Notes: a model not told the origin generated them from the sequence alone. A stretch of DNA of 23,223 nucleotides from DASQGA01 sp038209555 (GCA_038209555.1 JBBQXP010000036.1:1-23223); one strand, 5' to 3'; counted from the stretch's first letter, positions 15,200-23,065 are shown. Program-made: numbers and translations.

Positions 15200-16514
15200 C
15201 GTCGTATCCCTCTTTGTTGACCTGACGGGCTCGCGCGATTGCGAGCGCTCCATTGGGGACGTCTTCCGTGATAGCCGAACCCGCTCCAGTCCAAGCATTG
15301 TCACCGATCTCTACAGGCGGTACGAAGACATTTTGGCTACCGGTGTGGACGTTGCTGCCGATCACCGTGCGCTGCTTCTTCTCGAAGCGCTCCTCACGGT
15401 AGTTCGCGGTGATGGCGCCCGCTCCGATATTGGTGTCCTCGCCGATTTGCGCGTCTCCGATGTAGGAGAGGTGGGGCACCTTGGACCGTTCCCCGATCTG
15501 GGCGTTCTTGATCTCGACGAACGTGCCTGCCTTGGCGCCCGCCGCGAGCACCGAGCCCGGGCGGAGGTAGCAGAACGGGCCCACCGTCGCACCTTGCCCG
15601 ATCTCGGCGTCGATCGCAACGACGTGAGGCCCGATCTCCGCCTCGCCGCGGACGACCGTCCGGCCGCGGAGGACGGTGAAAGGCTGAATGACCGCATCGG
15701 GATCGATCTCGACGTCCGCTTCGATCCACGTGGTTCCTGGATCGACGACCGTGACGCCTGCGAGCATGTGGGCGGTCAGGATCCGCTTGCGGAGGAGGGA
15801 CGCCACGAGCGCGAGGTCGGCGCGGGTGTTCACGCCCTCCGCCACGTCCGGGTCTTGGGAGCGATAGACGACAGCGCGCTTGCCCTCCCGAACGAACCGC
15901 GCGATCGTGTCCGTCAGGTAGACCTCTCCCTGGGCGTTGCCCGTCCCGAGTTCGCCAAGTGCCCACCAGAGGTCGGGCGCCGAGAACACATACACCGAGG
16001 CGTTCAGCTCCCGGATCTCTCGCTCCTCGGGCGTGGCGTCCCGTTCCTCGACGATCGCAGCGAGCTCGCCCTTCTCGTCGCGCACGATACGTCCGTAGGG
16101 GCGCCGGCCCTCCGGCTCGATCGAGAGGAGGGTCACGGCGGCTCCCTCGCGGCGGTGCTCGTCGACGAGCTCTTCGATCGCCTCGGGGGTAAGGAGCGGG
16201 GTGTCTCCGGCCAGGACGAGAATGTCGCCGTCGAACCCCTCGAGGATCTGGCGCGCAGCTGCCACCGCATCGCCCGTGCCGCGCGGCTTTTCCTGCACGA
16301 CCACCTCGACGCCCGGGAAGGAAGCGGCGAGCTCAGCCGCGCTCGCCGGTGACGAGATGAGGACAAGCGGCGACGGCCCGACTGCGCGCAGCGCATCGAG
16401 GACCCAGGCCACGAGCGGACGCCCGAGGAGCGGATGGAGGTGCTTCGGCGTCGCGGACTTCATCCGCGTGCCGAGGCCGGCAGCCATGACGACGGCTGCG
16501 AGGGGTTGCGTCAA
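15177..16514 (-). CDS. glmU: Bifunctional N-acetylglucosamine-1-phosphate uridyltransferase/glucosamine-1-phosphate acetyltransferase
   Basis: GlmU makes UDP-GlcNAc, the precursor for peptidoglycan. Starting from TTG at 16514 the protein is 445 residues, close to the usual 450-490. The N-terminal pyrophosphorylase has VMAAGLGTRMKS (9-20), QEKPRGTGDAV (74-84), LAGDTPLL (101-108) and EGVNTRADLA (226-235). The C-terminal left-handed beta-helix (about 250-430) has VGPFCYLRPG, KVPHLSYIGDA (catalytic His348) and IGAGAITANY (363-372). The frame is open to 16592, but upstream residues are not GlmU-like. A CATAAT hexamer lies 33 nt upstream. It shares a 143-bp divergent region with the lipoprotein gene. 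Confidence 0.95.
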   Translation of the reverse strand: MTQPLAAVVMAAGLGTRMKSATPKHLHPLLGRPLVAWVLDALRAVGPSPLVLISSPASAAELAASFPGVEVVVQEKPRGTGDAVAAARQILEGFDGDILVLAGDTPLLTPEAIEELVDEHRREGAAVTLLSIEPEGRRPYGRIVRDEKGELAAIVEERDATPEEREIRELNASVYVFSAPDLWWALGELGTGNAQGEVYLTDTIARFVREGKRAVVYRSQDPDVAEGVNTRADLALVASLLRKRILTAHMLAGVTVVDPGTTWIEADVEIDPDAVIQPFTVLRGRTVVRGEAEIGPHVVAIDAEIGQGATVGPFCYLRPGSVLAAGAKAGTFVEIKNAQIGERSKVPHLSYIGDAQIGEDTNIGAGAITANYREERFEKKQRTVIGSNVHTGSQNVFVPPVEIGDNAWTGAGSAITEDVPNGALAIARARQVNKEGYDDARQRND

Positions 16515-16547
16515 AGGGCGTGGGTCATGCGCCGGGGCCGAGCGCCG

Positions 16548-16553
16548 ATTATG
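16548..16553 (-). promoter_or_regulatory. Putative -10 element of glmU
   Basis: The minus strand reads CATAAT, one base from the sigma-70 consensus TATAAT, 33 nt before the TTG start of glmU. No -35 at the usual 17-bp spacing is convincing; TTGTCG is present but 21 bp away. Confidence 0.4.
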
Positions 16554-16644
16554 GCTGATCCCCCGCGAACTCGGCGACAAGGCGGGCACCAACGCGTTCG
16601 CGCCGGAGCACGGAGGCTCTCATCTGCCTGTCATTTAGGCCGCC

Positions 16645-16650
16645 TACGCT
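16645..16650 (+). promoter_or_regulatory. Putative -10 element for a leaderless transcript
   Basis: TACGCT lies 7 nt before the GTG at 16658 with no Shine-Dalgarno sequence. It is the same hexamer and almost the same spacing as at 5014-5019. Confidence 0.4.
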
Positions 16651-16657
16651 GCCCCGC

Positions 16658-17998
16658 GTGCGTTTCTCAGTCGTCGCCCTCGGTCTCGCAGTTGCGCTCG
16701 CGCTCAGCGCTTGCAACGGCACCAACGAGTCACCGGCTGCGCTCTCGAAGCTCCCGTCAACTGCGTGTGGCACCTACACCGGCCGCGGCTGCGCACCGGC
16801 GAGCGAGCGAGTCGATCTCACCAAGCCCTCCTTCTCCGACTCCACCAAGATCACCAACCCTCTCTTCCCGATCAGCCGTCTCCATTCCGCTCTCCTACTC
16901 GGCCACGTTGACGACAAGCCGTTTCGGACGGAGACGACGCTCCTACCCGGCACGAGAACGGTGACATCGAACGGCGAGCAAATCCCCGTGCTCGTGTCGC
17001 AGTACATGGCCTACCTTGACGGTCGCCTCGAGGAGGTCGCGCTCGACCGGTACGCGCAGGCCGACGATGGATCGGTCTGGTACTTCGGCGAGGACGTCTT
17101 CGATTACCGCAACGGCGCCATCGCCCTCACCGAAGGGACGTGGCTCGCCGGCCGCGAGGGCCCGGCCGCGATGATCATGCCCGGGGATCCCAAAGTTGGC
17201 GACGTGTACAGGACCGAGAACGCGCCGGGAATCGTGTTCGAAGAGGTCACGGTCAAGTCCGTCGGAAAGACCGTGGCGGGCCCGCGAGGCCCGGTCGAAG
17301 GCGGAATGATTGCCGCGGAGCTGCACTCCGACGGCACCAGCGAGGACAAGATCTTCGCCCCGGGCTACGGCGAGTTCCGGACCGCCGGCGGCGGCGACCT
17401 CGAGGCACTGGCTCTCGCCGTCCCCACGGACGCGCTACCGGGGCCCATGCCGGCCGAGCTTGCGTCCCTGGCGGAGAGCGCCGAGGGGATCCTGGAGCTG
17501 GCCCGCATCGAAGATTGGGAGGGCGCCTCGGCCGCGCTCACGCACATGAATGCAGCCTGGAAGACGCTGAGTGCCGCCAATCCGCCCCCGATGGTCGCCG
17601 CCGGGCTGAGTGAGGGCTTGGCCGCCCTGACGCGCTCGGTCAAGGCCCACAAGCCCGCACGGACCGCCCAGAAGGCCATCGACGTCACACAATCGGTCCT
17701 CGATCTCGAGCTGCGCTACCGGCCTCCCGCAGAGATCGATGGAGCGCGGTTTTACCTCTGGACGCAGCAGCTTCGCGTCCACGCCGCCGCGAAGGACCTG
17801 GCCGGCGTGACCGGCGACGTGGCCGTGCTCGAGTGGATCCGCGACCGGATTGCTCACACCCTCGACGCCGCCGGTCGCAGCGAGCTCGACTCCCGCCTTC
17901 GCGCGCTCAGGACGGCAACCGATGCCAGGAACCTTCCGGCCGCGGCCGACCATGCAGCGCGAATGGGCGCCCGGTTGAGAGGCCTTACCGACGGCTGA
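16658..17998 (+). CDS. Lipoprotein of unknown function with N-terminal beta-rich and C-terminal helical domains
   Basis: This 446-residue protein has a lipoprotein signal ending in lipobox LSAC (Cys19). Residues 50-235 are beta-rich: DSTKITNPLFPI, a DGRLEEVALDRYAQADDGSVW stretch, WYFGEDVFDY, MIMPGDPKVGDVYRTENAPG and FAPGYGEF. They match a type I recall from actinobacterial secreted proteins of unknown function. Residues 245-445 are entirely helical, with RYRPPAEIDGARFYLWTQQL and TGDVAVLEWIRDRIAH, and suggest a separate helical-bundle domain. GTG at 16658 places the signal correctly; a TACGCT hexamer 7 nt upstream suggests a leaderless message. Its stop is 1 nt from the 3' end of the convergent tRNA-Gln gene. 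No enzymatic motif is visible. Confidence 0.85.
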   Translation: MRFSVVALGLAVALALSACNGTNESPAALSKLPSTACGTYTGRGCAPASERVDLTKPSFSDSTKITNPLFPISRLHSALLLGHVDDKPFRTETTLLPGTRTVTSNGEQIPVLVSQYMAYLDGRLEEVALDRYAQADDGSVWYFGEDVFDYRNGAIALTEGTWLAGREGPAAMIMPGDPKVGDVYRTENAPGIVFEEVTVKSVGKTVAGPRGPVEGGMIAAELHSDGTSEDKIFAPGYGEFRTAGGGDLEALALAVPTDALPGPMPAELASLAESAEGILELARIEDWEGASAALTHMNAAWKTLSAANPPPMVAAGLSEGLAALTRSVKAHKPARTAQKAIDVTQSVLDLELRYRPPAEIDGARFYLWTQQLRVHAAAKDLAGVTGDVAVLEWIRDRIAHTLDAAGRSELDSRLRALRTATDARNLPAAADHAARMGARLRGLTDG

Positions 17999-17999
17999 G

Positions 18000-18070
18000 C
18001 TGGGGCGGGAGGATTCGAACCTCCGATCACGGGACCAAAACCCGCTGCCTTACCACTTGGCTACGCCCCA
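18000..18070 (-). tRNA. tRNA-Gln (anticodon TTG)
   Basis: The minus strand folds as a complete cloverleaf. The acceptor TGGGGCG (18070-18064) pairs with CGCCCCA (18007-18001), with discriminator G at 18000. The anticodon stem GCGGG/CCCGT encloses loop TTTTGGT with TTG at 18038-18036, reading CAA/CAG. The T arm is GGAGG-TTCGAAT-CCTCC. No CCA is encoded. It lies 35 nt after the small membrane protein gene, at the end of the metG-ispE run. Confidence 0.97.
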
Positions 18071-18081
18071 ATGCCACGCGA

Positions 18082-18087
18082 AGTCTA
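18082..18087 (-). promoter_or_regulatory. Putative -10 element of tRNA-Gln
   Basis: The minus strand reads TAGACT, 11 nt before the tRNA 5' end, the same hexamer and spacing as upstream of rplY. It would allow the tRNA to be transcribed independently of the operon before it. No -35 is clear. Confidence 0.3.
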
Positions 18088-18105
18088 GAACGACGTTCGC
18101 CGAAC

Positions 18106-18462
18106 TCAGCGCCGGTCGAGGAAGAGCAAGACCACGATCACGAGAGCGAAGACGGCGATCGTGACGATCGCGATGGTCGTGGCCAGGACGAGCAGGAGCG
18201 GTATCAGCACCGGCACCGTCTGGGAAAGAGCAGCCGTCCAGGCCACCTGGCGAATGACGGGGTTCTTGACCTTCCGCCGCACGACGAGGTAGAGCGCGAA
18301 CACCAGCGTCGCGATGCCGATCGCCAGGAACCACGAGAGGACGTTCGCGACGATGAGGATGGTCTCGACCACCGCGATCCCGAGCGCGATCCGGAAGCGG
18401 TTGGCCGGGAACCACCTGGGTTTTCGCGTCGTCCCGTGCTCCAGGACGGGATAGCCCGTCAT
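18106..18462 (-). CDS. Small integral membrane protein (four predicted helices)
   Basis: This 118-residue protein has a basic, cytoplasmic-looking N-terminus (EHGTTRKPRWFPANRFR). Two hydrophobic hairpins follow: helices at about 24-41 and 43-61, a basic loop RRKVKNPVIRQ, then helices at about 76-94 and 96-115, ending LFLDRR. I recognise no family or catalytic motif. It starts at ATG 10 nt after the ispE stop, so it is probably cotranscribed with ispE, ksgA, tatD and metG. A role tied to isoprenoid or envelope metabolism would be only a guess from position. Confidence 0.8.
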   Translation of the reverse strand: MTGYPVLEHGTTRKPRWFPANRFRIALGIAVVETILIVANVLSWFLAIGIATLVFALYLVVRRKVKNPVIRQVAWTAALSQTVPVLIPLLLVLATTIAIVTIAVFALVIVVLLFLDRR

Positions 18463-18472
18463 GGAGCCGAAG

Positions 18473-19297
18473 CTACCAGACCGGCACCGTCAGCCAGGAG
18501 CGCGCCCGCCGCGCTATTCCCCGTGCCGCCGCGCGCGCCTGCGCCCGATGGCTGAAGACGCCGTACACGGCGGGGCCCGCACCGCTCACGTCCGCCCGGA
18601 AGGCGCCCGCTGCGCGGAGCTCCTCTGCGATGTCGCCACCTCCGGCCGCCGGGGCCAGGTCGTTGGGCGGGAACGCCGCAAAGTCGCGCGGACGGCGGCA
18701 GCTCTCGAGCGCGTCGAGGAGGGCGAGGCGACGAGCCTCGAAGCCGGGCCCGCCCCCGAGGTCGTCGAAGCGCTGGTAGACCGCCGCGGTCGATTGCTTC
18801 GGAGCGCGAAGGGGCATGGCGACGACAAGCCAGTAGTCCTGCGGTAGATCGAGACGCTGGAGCCGCTCGCCCGCCCCCTCGGCGAGCTTCGGTCCAGGCT
18901 GGAGAAAGAAAGGGACATCGGAGCCGACGCCCGCAGCGAGGTCGGCGAGGGCGCCCGCGACCAGCGGCTCGGTAAGGGTCTGATTCGCGAGGACGAGAGC
19001 AGCGGCAGCGTCGGCGCTCCCGCCCCCGAGACCCGCTGCCACCGGAATGCGCTTCTCGATCCGGATCCGCCAGCATGGCTCGACGCCGGCCGCCAACGCC
19101 AGCCGCTCGAGCGCCCTCGAGACCAGGGTGTCGTCGGAGAACCCCCGTACCGATAGCGCTTCGCCGGGCTCGAGGCTCAGGCGGTCATGGAGGTCGATCC
19201 GTTGCATGACCGTCGCTACGTCGTGAAAGCCGTCCGGGCGAGCTTCGCCGACGACGAGGGCAAGGTTGATCTTCGCGGGGACGACGATGCGCGTCAC
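18473..19297 (-). CDS. ispE: 4-diphosphocytidyl-2-C-methyl-D-erythritol kinase
   Basis: IspE phosphorylates CDP-ME in the non-mevalonate isoprenoid pathway. The 274-residue GHMP kinase has Lys9 in VPAKINLAL, the ATP-binding loop PVAAGLGGGSADAAA (85-99), Asp127 in GSDVPFF and the C-terminal VSGAGPAVYGVF (237-248). The GTG start at 19297 overlaps the ksgA stop as GTGA; the much longer open frame upstream in this phase is an overlap with ksgA and tatD and is not coding. Length is normal, about 10 residues shorter than E. coli IspE. Confidence 0.95.
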   Translation of the reverse strand: MTRIVVPAKINLALVVGEARPDGFHDVATVMQRIDLHDRLSLEPGEALSVRGFSDDTLVSRALERLALAAGVEPCWRIRIEKRIPVAAGLGGGSADAAAALVLANQTLTEPLVAGALADLAAGVGSDVPFFLQPGPKLAEGAGERLQRLDLPQDYWLVVAMPLRAPKQSTAAVYQRFDDLGGGPGFEARRLALLDALESCRRPRDFAAFPPNDLAPAAGGGDIAEELRAAGAFRADVSGAGPAVYGVFSHRAQARAAARGIARRARSWLTVPVW

Positions 19298-20088
19298 GGC
19301 GCGGCGAGCTGCTCGGCGAACGAAACGAACTCCTCCGGGTCGAGCGCCTCGGCACGGATGCTCACGGGGCGGCCGATCGCCTCGAGCGCTGCCGCACTCG
19401 TGGCCCGCGGGGCCAGGCCGGCGAGCTCGAGCGAGTTCACGAGTGTCTTCCGCCGATGGGCGAAGGAGCCCTGGACGAGCCGCTTGAGAGGGTCGTACTC
19501 GGCGCCCCACCTGCGCGTCCGCTCGAACGCAACCAGGGTGGAGTCCACGTTCGGCGGCGGACGGAAGACCGTCCGCGCGACCGGGTGGGTGCCGGTCCGC
19601 GCTGCGGTCAGTCTGATGAGCACCGAGACGGCGCCATAGCTCCGCGTCCCCGGCTCGGCGAAGAACCGGTCGGCGACCTCTCGCTGCACCATCACGCACC
19701 AGCGCTCGACCAGCGGCAGGCCGTCCAGGGACTCGACCACGACGGGGGTCGCGACCTGGTACGGAAGGTTCGCAACGAGCTTGGTGGCCGGCGGCTCGAG
19801 CGCCGCGAGCGGGAGCGCCAACGCGTCCCCGAAGACGATGTCCACATGCTCGCGCCCGGCAACGGCGTCCCGGAGATGCGGTTCGAGGCTCCGGTCGAGC
19901 TCGATCGCGTGGACGTGAGCGACATGGTCCGCCAGGTAGCGCGTCAGAACGCCGAGCCCGGCGCCGATCTCGAGGACGACGTCCTCCGGGGAAAGCGCCG
20001 CGAGGCGGCCGGCAACTCCGAGGATGTTGTCGTCGACGAGGAAGTGCTGGCCGAGCTCGCGGTTCGGCGTCACCGCATGGCGGCTCAT
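19294..20088 (-). CDS. rsmA: 16S rRNA dimethyladenosine transferase RsmA/KsgA
   Basis: RsmA (KsgA) dimethylates two adjacent adenines near the 3' end of 16S rRNA during 30S assembly. The 264-residue protein has LGQHFLVD (12-19), the SAM-binding motif LEIGAGLGVLT (39-49), FGDAL (86-90), the catalytic NLPY (107-110) and FRPPPNVDSTLV. The C-terminal helical region holds FAHRRKTLVNSL. The ATG overlaps the tatD stop as ATGA, and the stop overlaps the ispE start. ksgA-ispE adjacency is typical of actinobacteria. Confidence 0.96.
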   Translation of the reverse strand: MSRHAVTPNRELGQHFLVDDNILGVAGRLAALSPEDVVLEIGAGLGVLTRYLADHVAHVHAIELDRSLEPHLRDAVAGREHVDIVFGDALALPLAALEPPATKLVANLPYQVATPVVVESLDGLPLVERWCVMVQREVADRFFAEPGTRSYGAVSVLIRLTAARTGTHPVARTVFRPPPNVDSTLVAFERTRRWGAEYDPLKRLVQGSFAHRRKTLVNSLELAGLAPRATSAAALEAIGRPVSIRAEALDPEEFVSFAEQLAAP

Positions 20089-20834
20089 GGGAGCTCGAAG
20101 GCGTCCGCCGCGTTCGACTCGATCTGCCGGCCGAGCTCCTCGACGTCCTCTCCTCGCGCCTCCGCGAGCATCGTGTACGTGTGGACCACGTTGGCCGGCT
20201 CGTTCGGGCGTCCCCGCATCGGCTGGGGAGCCAGGTAGGGGCTGTCGGTCTCCGCGAGCAGGCGGTCAGCCGGGACACGCTCCGCGGCCCACCGGAGCTC
20301 TGGCGCCTTGGGATAGGTGACATTGCCGGCGAAGGAGACATACCACCCGGACTCGAGCGCCGGCTCGAGCAGGGCCGTGGACGAAAAGCAGTGAAGGACG
20401 ACGCGCGTGTCCGGCGCGAGGCCGCGCAGGATGTCGAGGGTTTCCTCGTCGGCCGCTCTCGTGTGAACAACGAGAGGCTTCTCGAGCGCTTCCGCGAGCC
20501 CGACCTGCGCCCGGAAAAGCTCGGCCTGGCGGTCGTGGGGGGCGTAGTCCCGGTAGTGGTCGAGACCGGTCTCACCGACCGCCACGGCCCGCGGGTGTCC
20601 CAGGAGCTCCCGCAGCTCGCCGACCTCCTCCTCCCAGGACTCGCCGGCCTCGTGCGGATGAAGCCCGAGCGCCGCGAAGACACCTTCGTGTCTCTCGGCG
20701 AGCTCGAGCGCGCGACGGCAGGACGGGATCGTCGTCCCGACCGTGACGACCCGGGTCACGCCGGCTTCCCGTGCCCGAACGAGCGCTCCGTCCGCGTCGT
20801 CAAGCGCGTCCAGGTGCGCGTGCGTGTCGATCAC
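20085..20834 (-). CDS. tatD: TatD-family metal-dependent hydrolase (DNase)
   Basis: TatD proteins are TIM-barrel metal-dependent nucleases linked to DNA repair or turnover. The 249-residue protein has the metal ligands in order: His5 and His7 in DTHAHLD, Glu88 in AVGETGLDHYRD, His124 in PLVVHTR, His148 in VLHCFS and Asp197 in ETDSPYLAP. Its GTG start overlaps the metG stop as GTGA, so it is probably translationally coupled. metG-tatD-ksgA is a widely conserved gene string. Confidence 0.95.
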   Translation of the reverse strand: MIDTHAHLDALDDADGALVRAREAGVTRVVTVGTTIPSCRRALELAERHEGVFAALGLHPHEAGESWEEEVGELRELLGHPRAVAVGETGLDHYRDYAPHDRQAELFRAQVGLAEALEKPLVVHTRAADEETLDILRGLAPDTRVVLHCFSSTALLEPALESGWYVSFAGNVTYPKAPELRWAAERVPADRLLAETDSPYLAPQPMRGRPNEPANVVHTYTMLAEARGEDVEELGRQIESNAADAFELP

Positions 20835-22627
20835 GCCGCCGCGGCCCTTTCCATCCGCTCGAGCTCGTCTGCGACGACCTCGTCGACGTCGAGCTTGCGG
20901 AAGAGCGGCACCGGCTCCGCCAGCTTCTGCCCCGGCTCGAGCTCACTGGGCGCCCACCTCCCGACCCAGCTCTCGTAGTCCCCGGTGAGCACCTCGTGCG
21001 TGCCCTCGGCCTCGACCTCGGTCCGGAACTCGAGCGGCCCCGCGATCCAGCCCTCATACCCCAGCAACTCGTGGAGGCGCTGGCAGGAGAAGGGAAGGAA
21101 GGGCGTCAGGAGCGTCTTCAGGTTGTCGACGCAGCGAAGGGCGACGTAGAGCACCGTCGCCGCGCGCTCCGGGTCGGTCTTGATCGTCGTCCAGGGCGCC
21201 TGCTCGCTGGTGTACTGGTTGGCGCGAGCCGCAAGTCGCATCGCCTCGCCGAGCGCGGCCTTGAAGCGTGCCCCGTCGATGTGATCGCCCACGTCGGCGA
21301 ACCCCTGCTCGACCGCACCCAGGACTTCGCGGTCGGCCCGGGTCAGCTCCCCGGGCTCCGGCACCGCACCGAAGTTCCGGTGCGCGTTCATGAGCGTTCG
21401 GTTCACGAGATTTCCCCACGTCGCAACGAGCTCGTCGTTGTTTCGGCGCACGAACTCCGCCCACGTGAAATCCGTGTCCTGCGACTCGGGTCCGGCGGCG
21501 GTCAGGAAGTAGCGGAGCGAGTCCGGGTCGTAGCGCGACAGGAAGTCCTGCACGTAGATGACGACGTCCCGGCTCGAGCTGAACTTCTTGCCCTCCATGG
21601 TGAGGAACTCGCTCGCGACGACGTTCCAGGGGAGTTGGAGATCACCGCGGCCCGCCCCGACCTCACCGCCGGAGCCGTAGCCCATGAGCATGCTCGGCCA
21701 GATGATCGTGTGGAAGACGATGTTGTCCTTGCCCATGAAGTAGAAGTGCCGCGCGTCCGTGTTCTGCCACCAGGCGCGCCACGCATCGGGCTCGCCCCGG
21801 TTCGCGGCCCACTCCACGCTCGCGGAGAGGTAGCCGATCACGGCATCGAACCAGACGTAGATCCGCTTGTCTTTGCGCTCCGCGTAGCCGGGAACCGGTA
21901 TCGGGACGCCCCAGTCGAGGTCGCGCGTGATCGGCCGGGGCTTCAGCTGCCCGAGGAGATTCAGCGAGAACCGGCGCACGTTAGGGCGCCAGTGCTCCTG
22001 CTTCCCGATCCACTCGGCAAGGCGCTCCGCGAACGCGGGCAGGTCGAGGAAGAGGTGCTCCGTCTCGCGAAACAGCGGCGGCTGCCCGTCCGTCCGGGAG
22101 CGCGGGTCGATCAGATCCGTCGGGTCGAGCTGGTTTCCGCAGTTGTCGCATTGGTCGCCGCGCGCCTCCTTGTAGCCGCAGATCGGGCACGTGCCCTCGA
22201 TATAGCGGTCGGGCAGGGTGTGCCCCGTCGTCGCGGAGAACGCGCCCATCGCCGTCTGCTCGATCACGTAGCCCTTCTCGTAGAGCGTCTTGAACATGTC
22301 CTGGACGACGTGGTAGTGGTTTTCCGTCGTCGTCCGCGTGAAGAGGTCGTACGAAAGGCCAAGGTTCCGGAGGTCGTTGCGGATCACCTCGTTGAACCGG
22401 TCGGCGAGCTCCCGAGGCGAGACGCCCTCCTTGTCGGCCTCGACCATGACCGGCGTGCCGTGCTCATCCGTCCCGCTCACCATGAGGACGTCGTTTCCCT
22501 TGAGACGGTGGTAACGGGCGAAGGTGTCGGCCGGCACGCCGAAACCGGCCACGTGGCCGATGTGCCGTGGCCCGCTTGCGTACGGCCAGGCGACCGCGAC
22601 GAGGATGCGTTCGGGAGCGTCCGGCAT
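20831..22627 (-). CDS. metG: Methionyl-tRNA synthetase
   Basis: MetRS charges tRNA-Met and initiator tRNA. The 598-residue class I enzyme has WPYASGPRHIGH (HIGH at 22-25), a zinc-binding knuckle CPIC...CDNC (Cys147, 150, 160, 163) in the connective peptide, VYVWFDA-type RIYVWFDAVIGY and KFSSS (348-352) in place of KMSKS. The anticodon-binding helical domain follows; there is no C-terminal EMAP-type tRNA-binding domain. The ATG at 22627 lies 6 nt after TAAGAT with no Shine-Dalgarno, suggesting a leaderless message. It leads the tatD-ksgA-ispE chain. Confidence 0.97.
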   Translation of the reverse strand: MPDAPERILVAVAWPYASGPRHIGHVAGFGVPADTFARYHRLKGNDVLMVSGTDEHGTPVMVEADKEGVSPRELADRFNEVIRNDLRNLGLSYDLFTRTTTENHYHVVQDMFKTLYEKGYVIEQTAMGAFSATTGHTLPDRYIEGTCPICGYKEARGDQCDNCGNQLDPTDLIDPRSRTDGQPPLFRETEHLFLDLPAFAERLAEWIGKQEHWRPNVRRFSLNLLGQLKPRPITRDLDWGVPIPVPGYAERKDKRIYVWFDAVIGYLSASVEWAANRGEPDAWRAWWQNTDARHFYFMGKDNIVFHTIIWPSMLMGYGSGGEVGAGRGDLQLPWNVVASEFLTMEGKKFSSSRDVVIYVQDFLSRYDPDSLRYFLTAAGPESQDTDFTWAEFVRRNNDELVATWGNLVNRTLMNAHRNFGAVPEPGELTRADREVLGAVEQGFADVGDHIDGARFKAALGEAMRLAARANQYTSEQAPWTTIKTDPERAATVLYVALRCVDNLKTLLTPFLPFSCQRLHELLGYEGWIAGPLEFRTEVEAEGTHEVLTGDYESWVGRWAPSELEPGQKLAEPVPLFRKLDVDEVVADELERMERAAAA

Positions 22628-22633
22628 CGATGA

Positions 22634-22639
22634 ATCTTA
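22634..22639 (-). promoter_or_regulatory. Putative -10 element of metG (leaderless)
   Basis: The minus strand reads TAAGAT exactly 6 nt before the metG ATG. This spacing puts the transcription start at or beside the A of ATG. The -35 region is not recognisable. Confidence 0.5.
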
Positions 22640-22661
22640 CGGGCGGCTCTGCCGGCTCCAG

Positions 22662-22677
22662 TCCGTTTCCGAACGGA
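22662..22677. promoter_or_regulatory. Palindromic operator candidate between metG and the AbrB-like gene
   Basis: TCCGTT (22662-22667) and AACGGA (22672-22677) form a perfect 6-bp inverted repeat around a 4-bp centre. It sits in the 72-bp divergent gap, roughly at -35 relative to the inferred metG start and just upstream of the AbrB-like gene. A site for that regulator itself is plausible but unproven. Confidence 0.35.
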
Positions 22678-22699
22678 TGGTGCGGGGCAGGTGGACTTT

Positions 22700-22969
22700 G
22701 TGGGGAGCCTCGCGGAGCCGGGAGTAACGAGAACCACAGGCATCGTCAGGCACATCGATGAGCTGGGTCGCATCGTGATTCCGATCGAGATCCGGAAGCG
22801 ACTCGGCATCGGTGAGAAGGATCCGGTGGAGATCTCGGTGCACGGCGAGACGATCCTGCTCGAGAAGCCACACTCGGCCTGCGTCTTCTGCGGAAGCGAA
22901 CAGACGCTCGGAGAGCATCGCGGCCGGTCCGTTTGCCGCTCCTGCATCCGCGAGCTCACCCAGGCTTAG
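22700..22969 (+). CDS. AbrB/SpoVT-type transcriptional regulator with C-terminal zinc ribbon
   Basis: This 89-residue protein has a swapped-hairpin AbrB DNA-binding domain (residues about 12-57): TGIVRHIDELGRIVIPIEIR then LGIGEKDPVEISVHGETILLEK. A short zinc ribbon follows, CVFC-x14-CRSC (Cys61, 64, 79, 82), ending in IRELTQA. Similar AbrB-plus-ribbon proteins occur in Firmicutes and, as I recall, deep actinobacteria; targets here are unknown. GTG at 22700 is preferred because AGGTGG lies 5 nt upstream; GTG at 22691 would add three residues. It is divergent from metG with a palindrome between them. It looks too long and ribbon-bearing to be a MazE-type antitoxin, and no toxin gene adjoins it. 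Confidence 0.88.
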   Translation: MGSLAEPGVTRTTGIVRHIDELGRIVIPIEIRKRLGIGEKDPVEISVHGETILLEKPHSACVFCGSEQTLGEHRGRSVCRSCIRELTQA

Positions 22970-23065
22970 CCGGATAGGAGGGATTGGCGGAACGCCGCTC
23001 GTCGTCGGGGTGCGATGGTCGTTCCGAGGCAAGAACGCAGGGAGTGCCGATAGCAGCGCTCATGC

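Noticed and set aside
16553..16585. TTGTCG with 21-bp spacing upstream of both glmU and mfd -10-like hexamers
   Set aside because: The spacing is too long for a sigma-70 promoter, and two cases are not enough to exclude coincidence.
18473..20683. 736-residue open frame on the minus strand
   Set aside because: Only its last 274 residues are IspE. The rest overlaps ksgA and tatD in another phase and has shadow composition.
20771..22633. 620-residue plus-strand open frame opposite metG
   Set aside because: The antisense reading of MetRS is Arg/Leu/Val-rich with no family features.
22700..22969. Toxin-antitoxin module based on the AbrB fold
   Set aside because: No adjacent toxin-like gene. The zinc ribbon and AbrB-like sequence fit a transcription regulator better.
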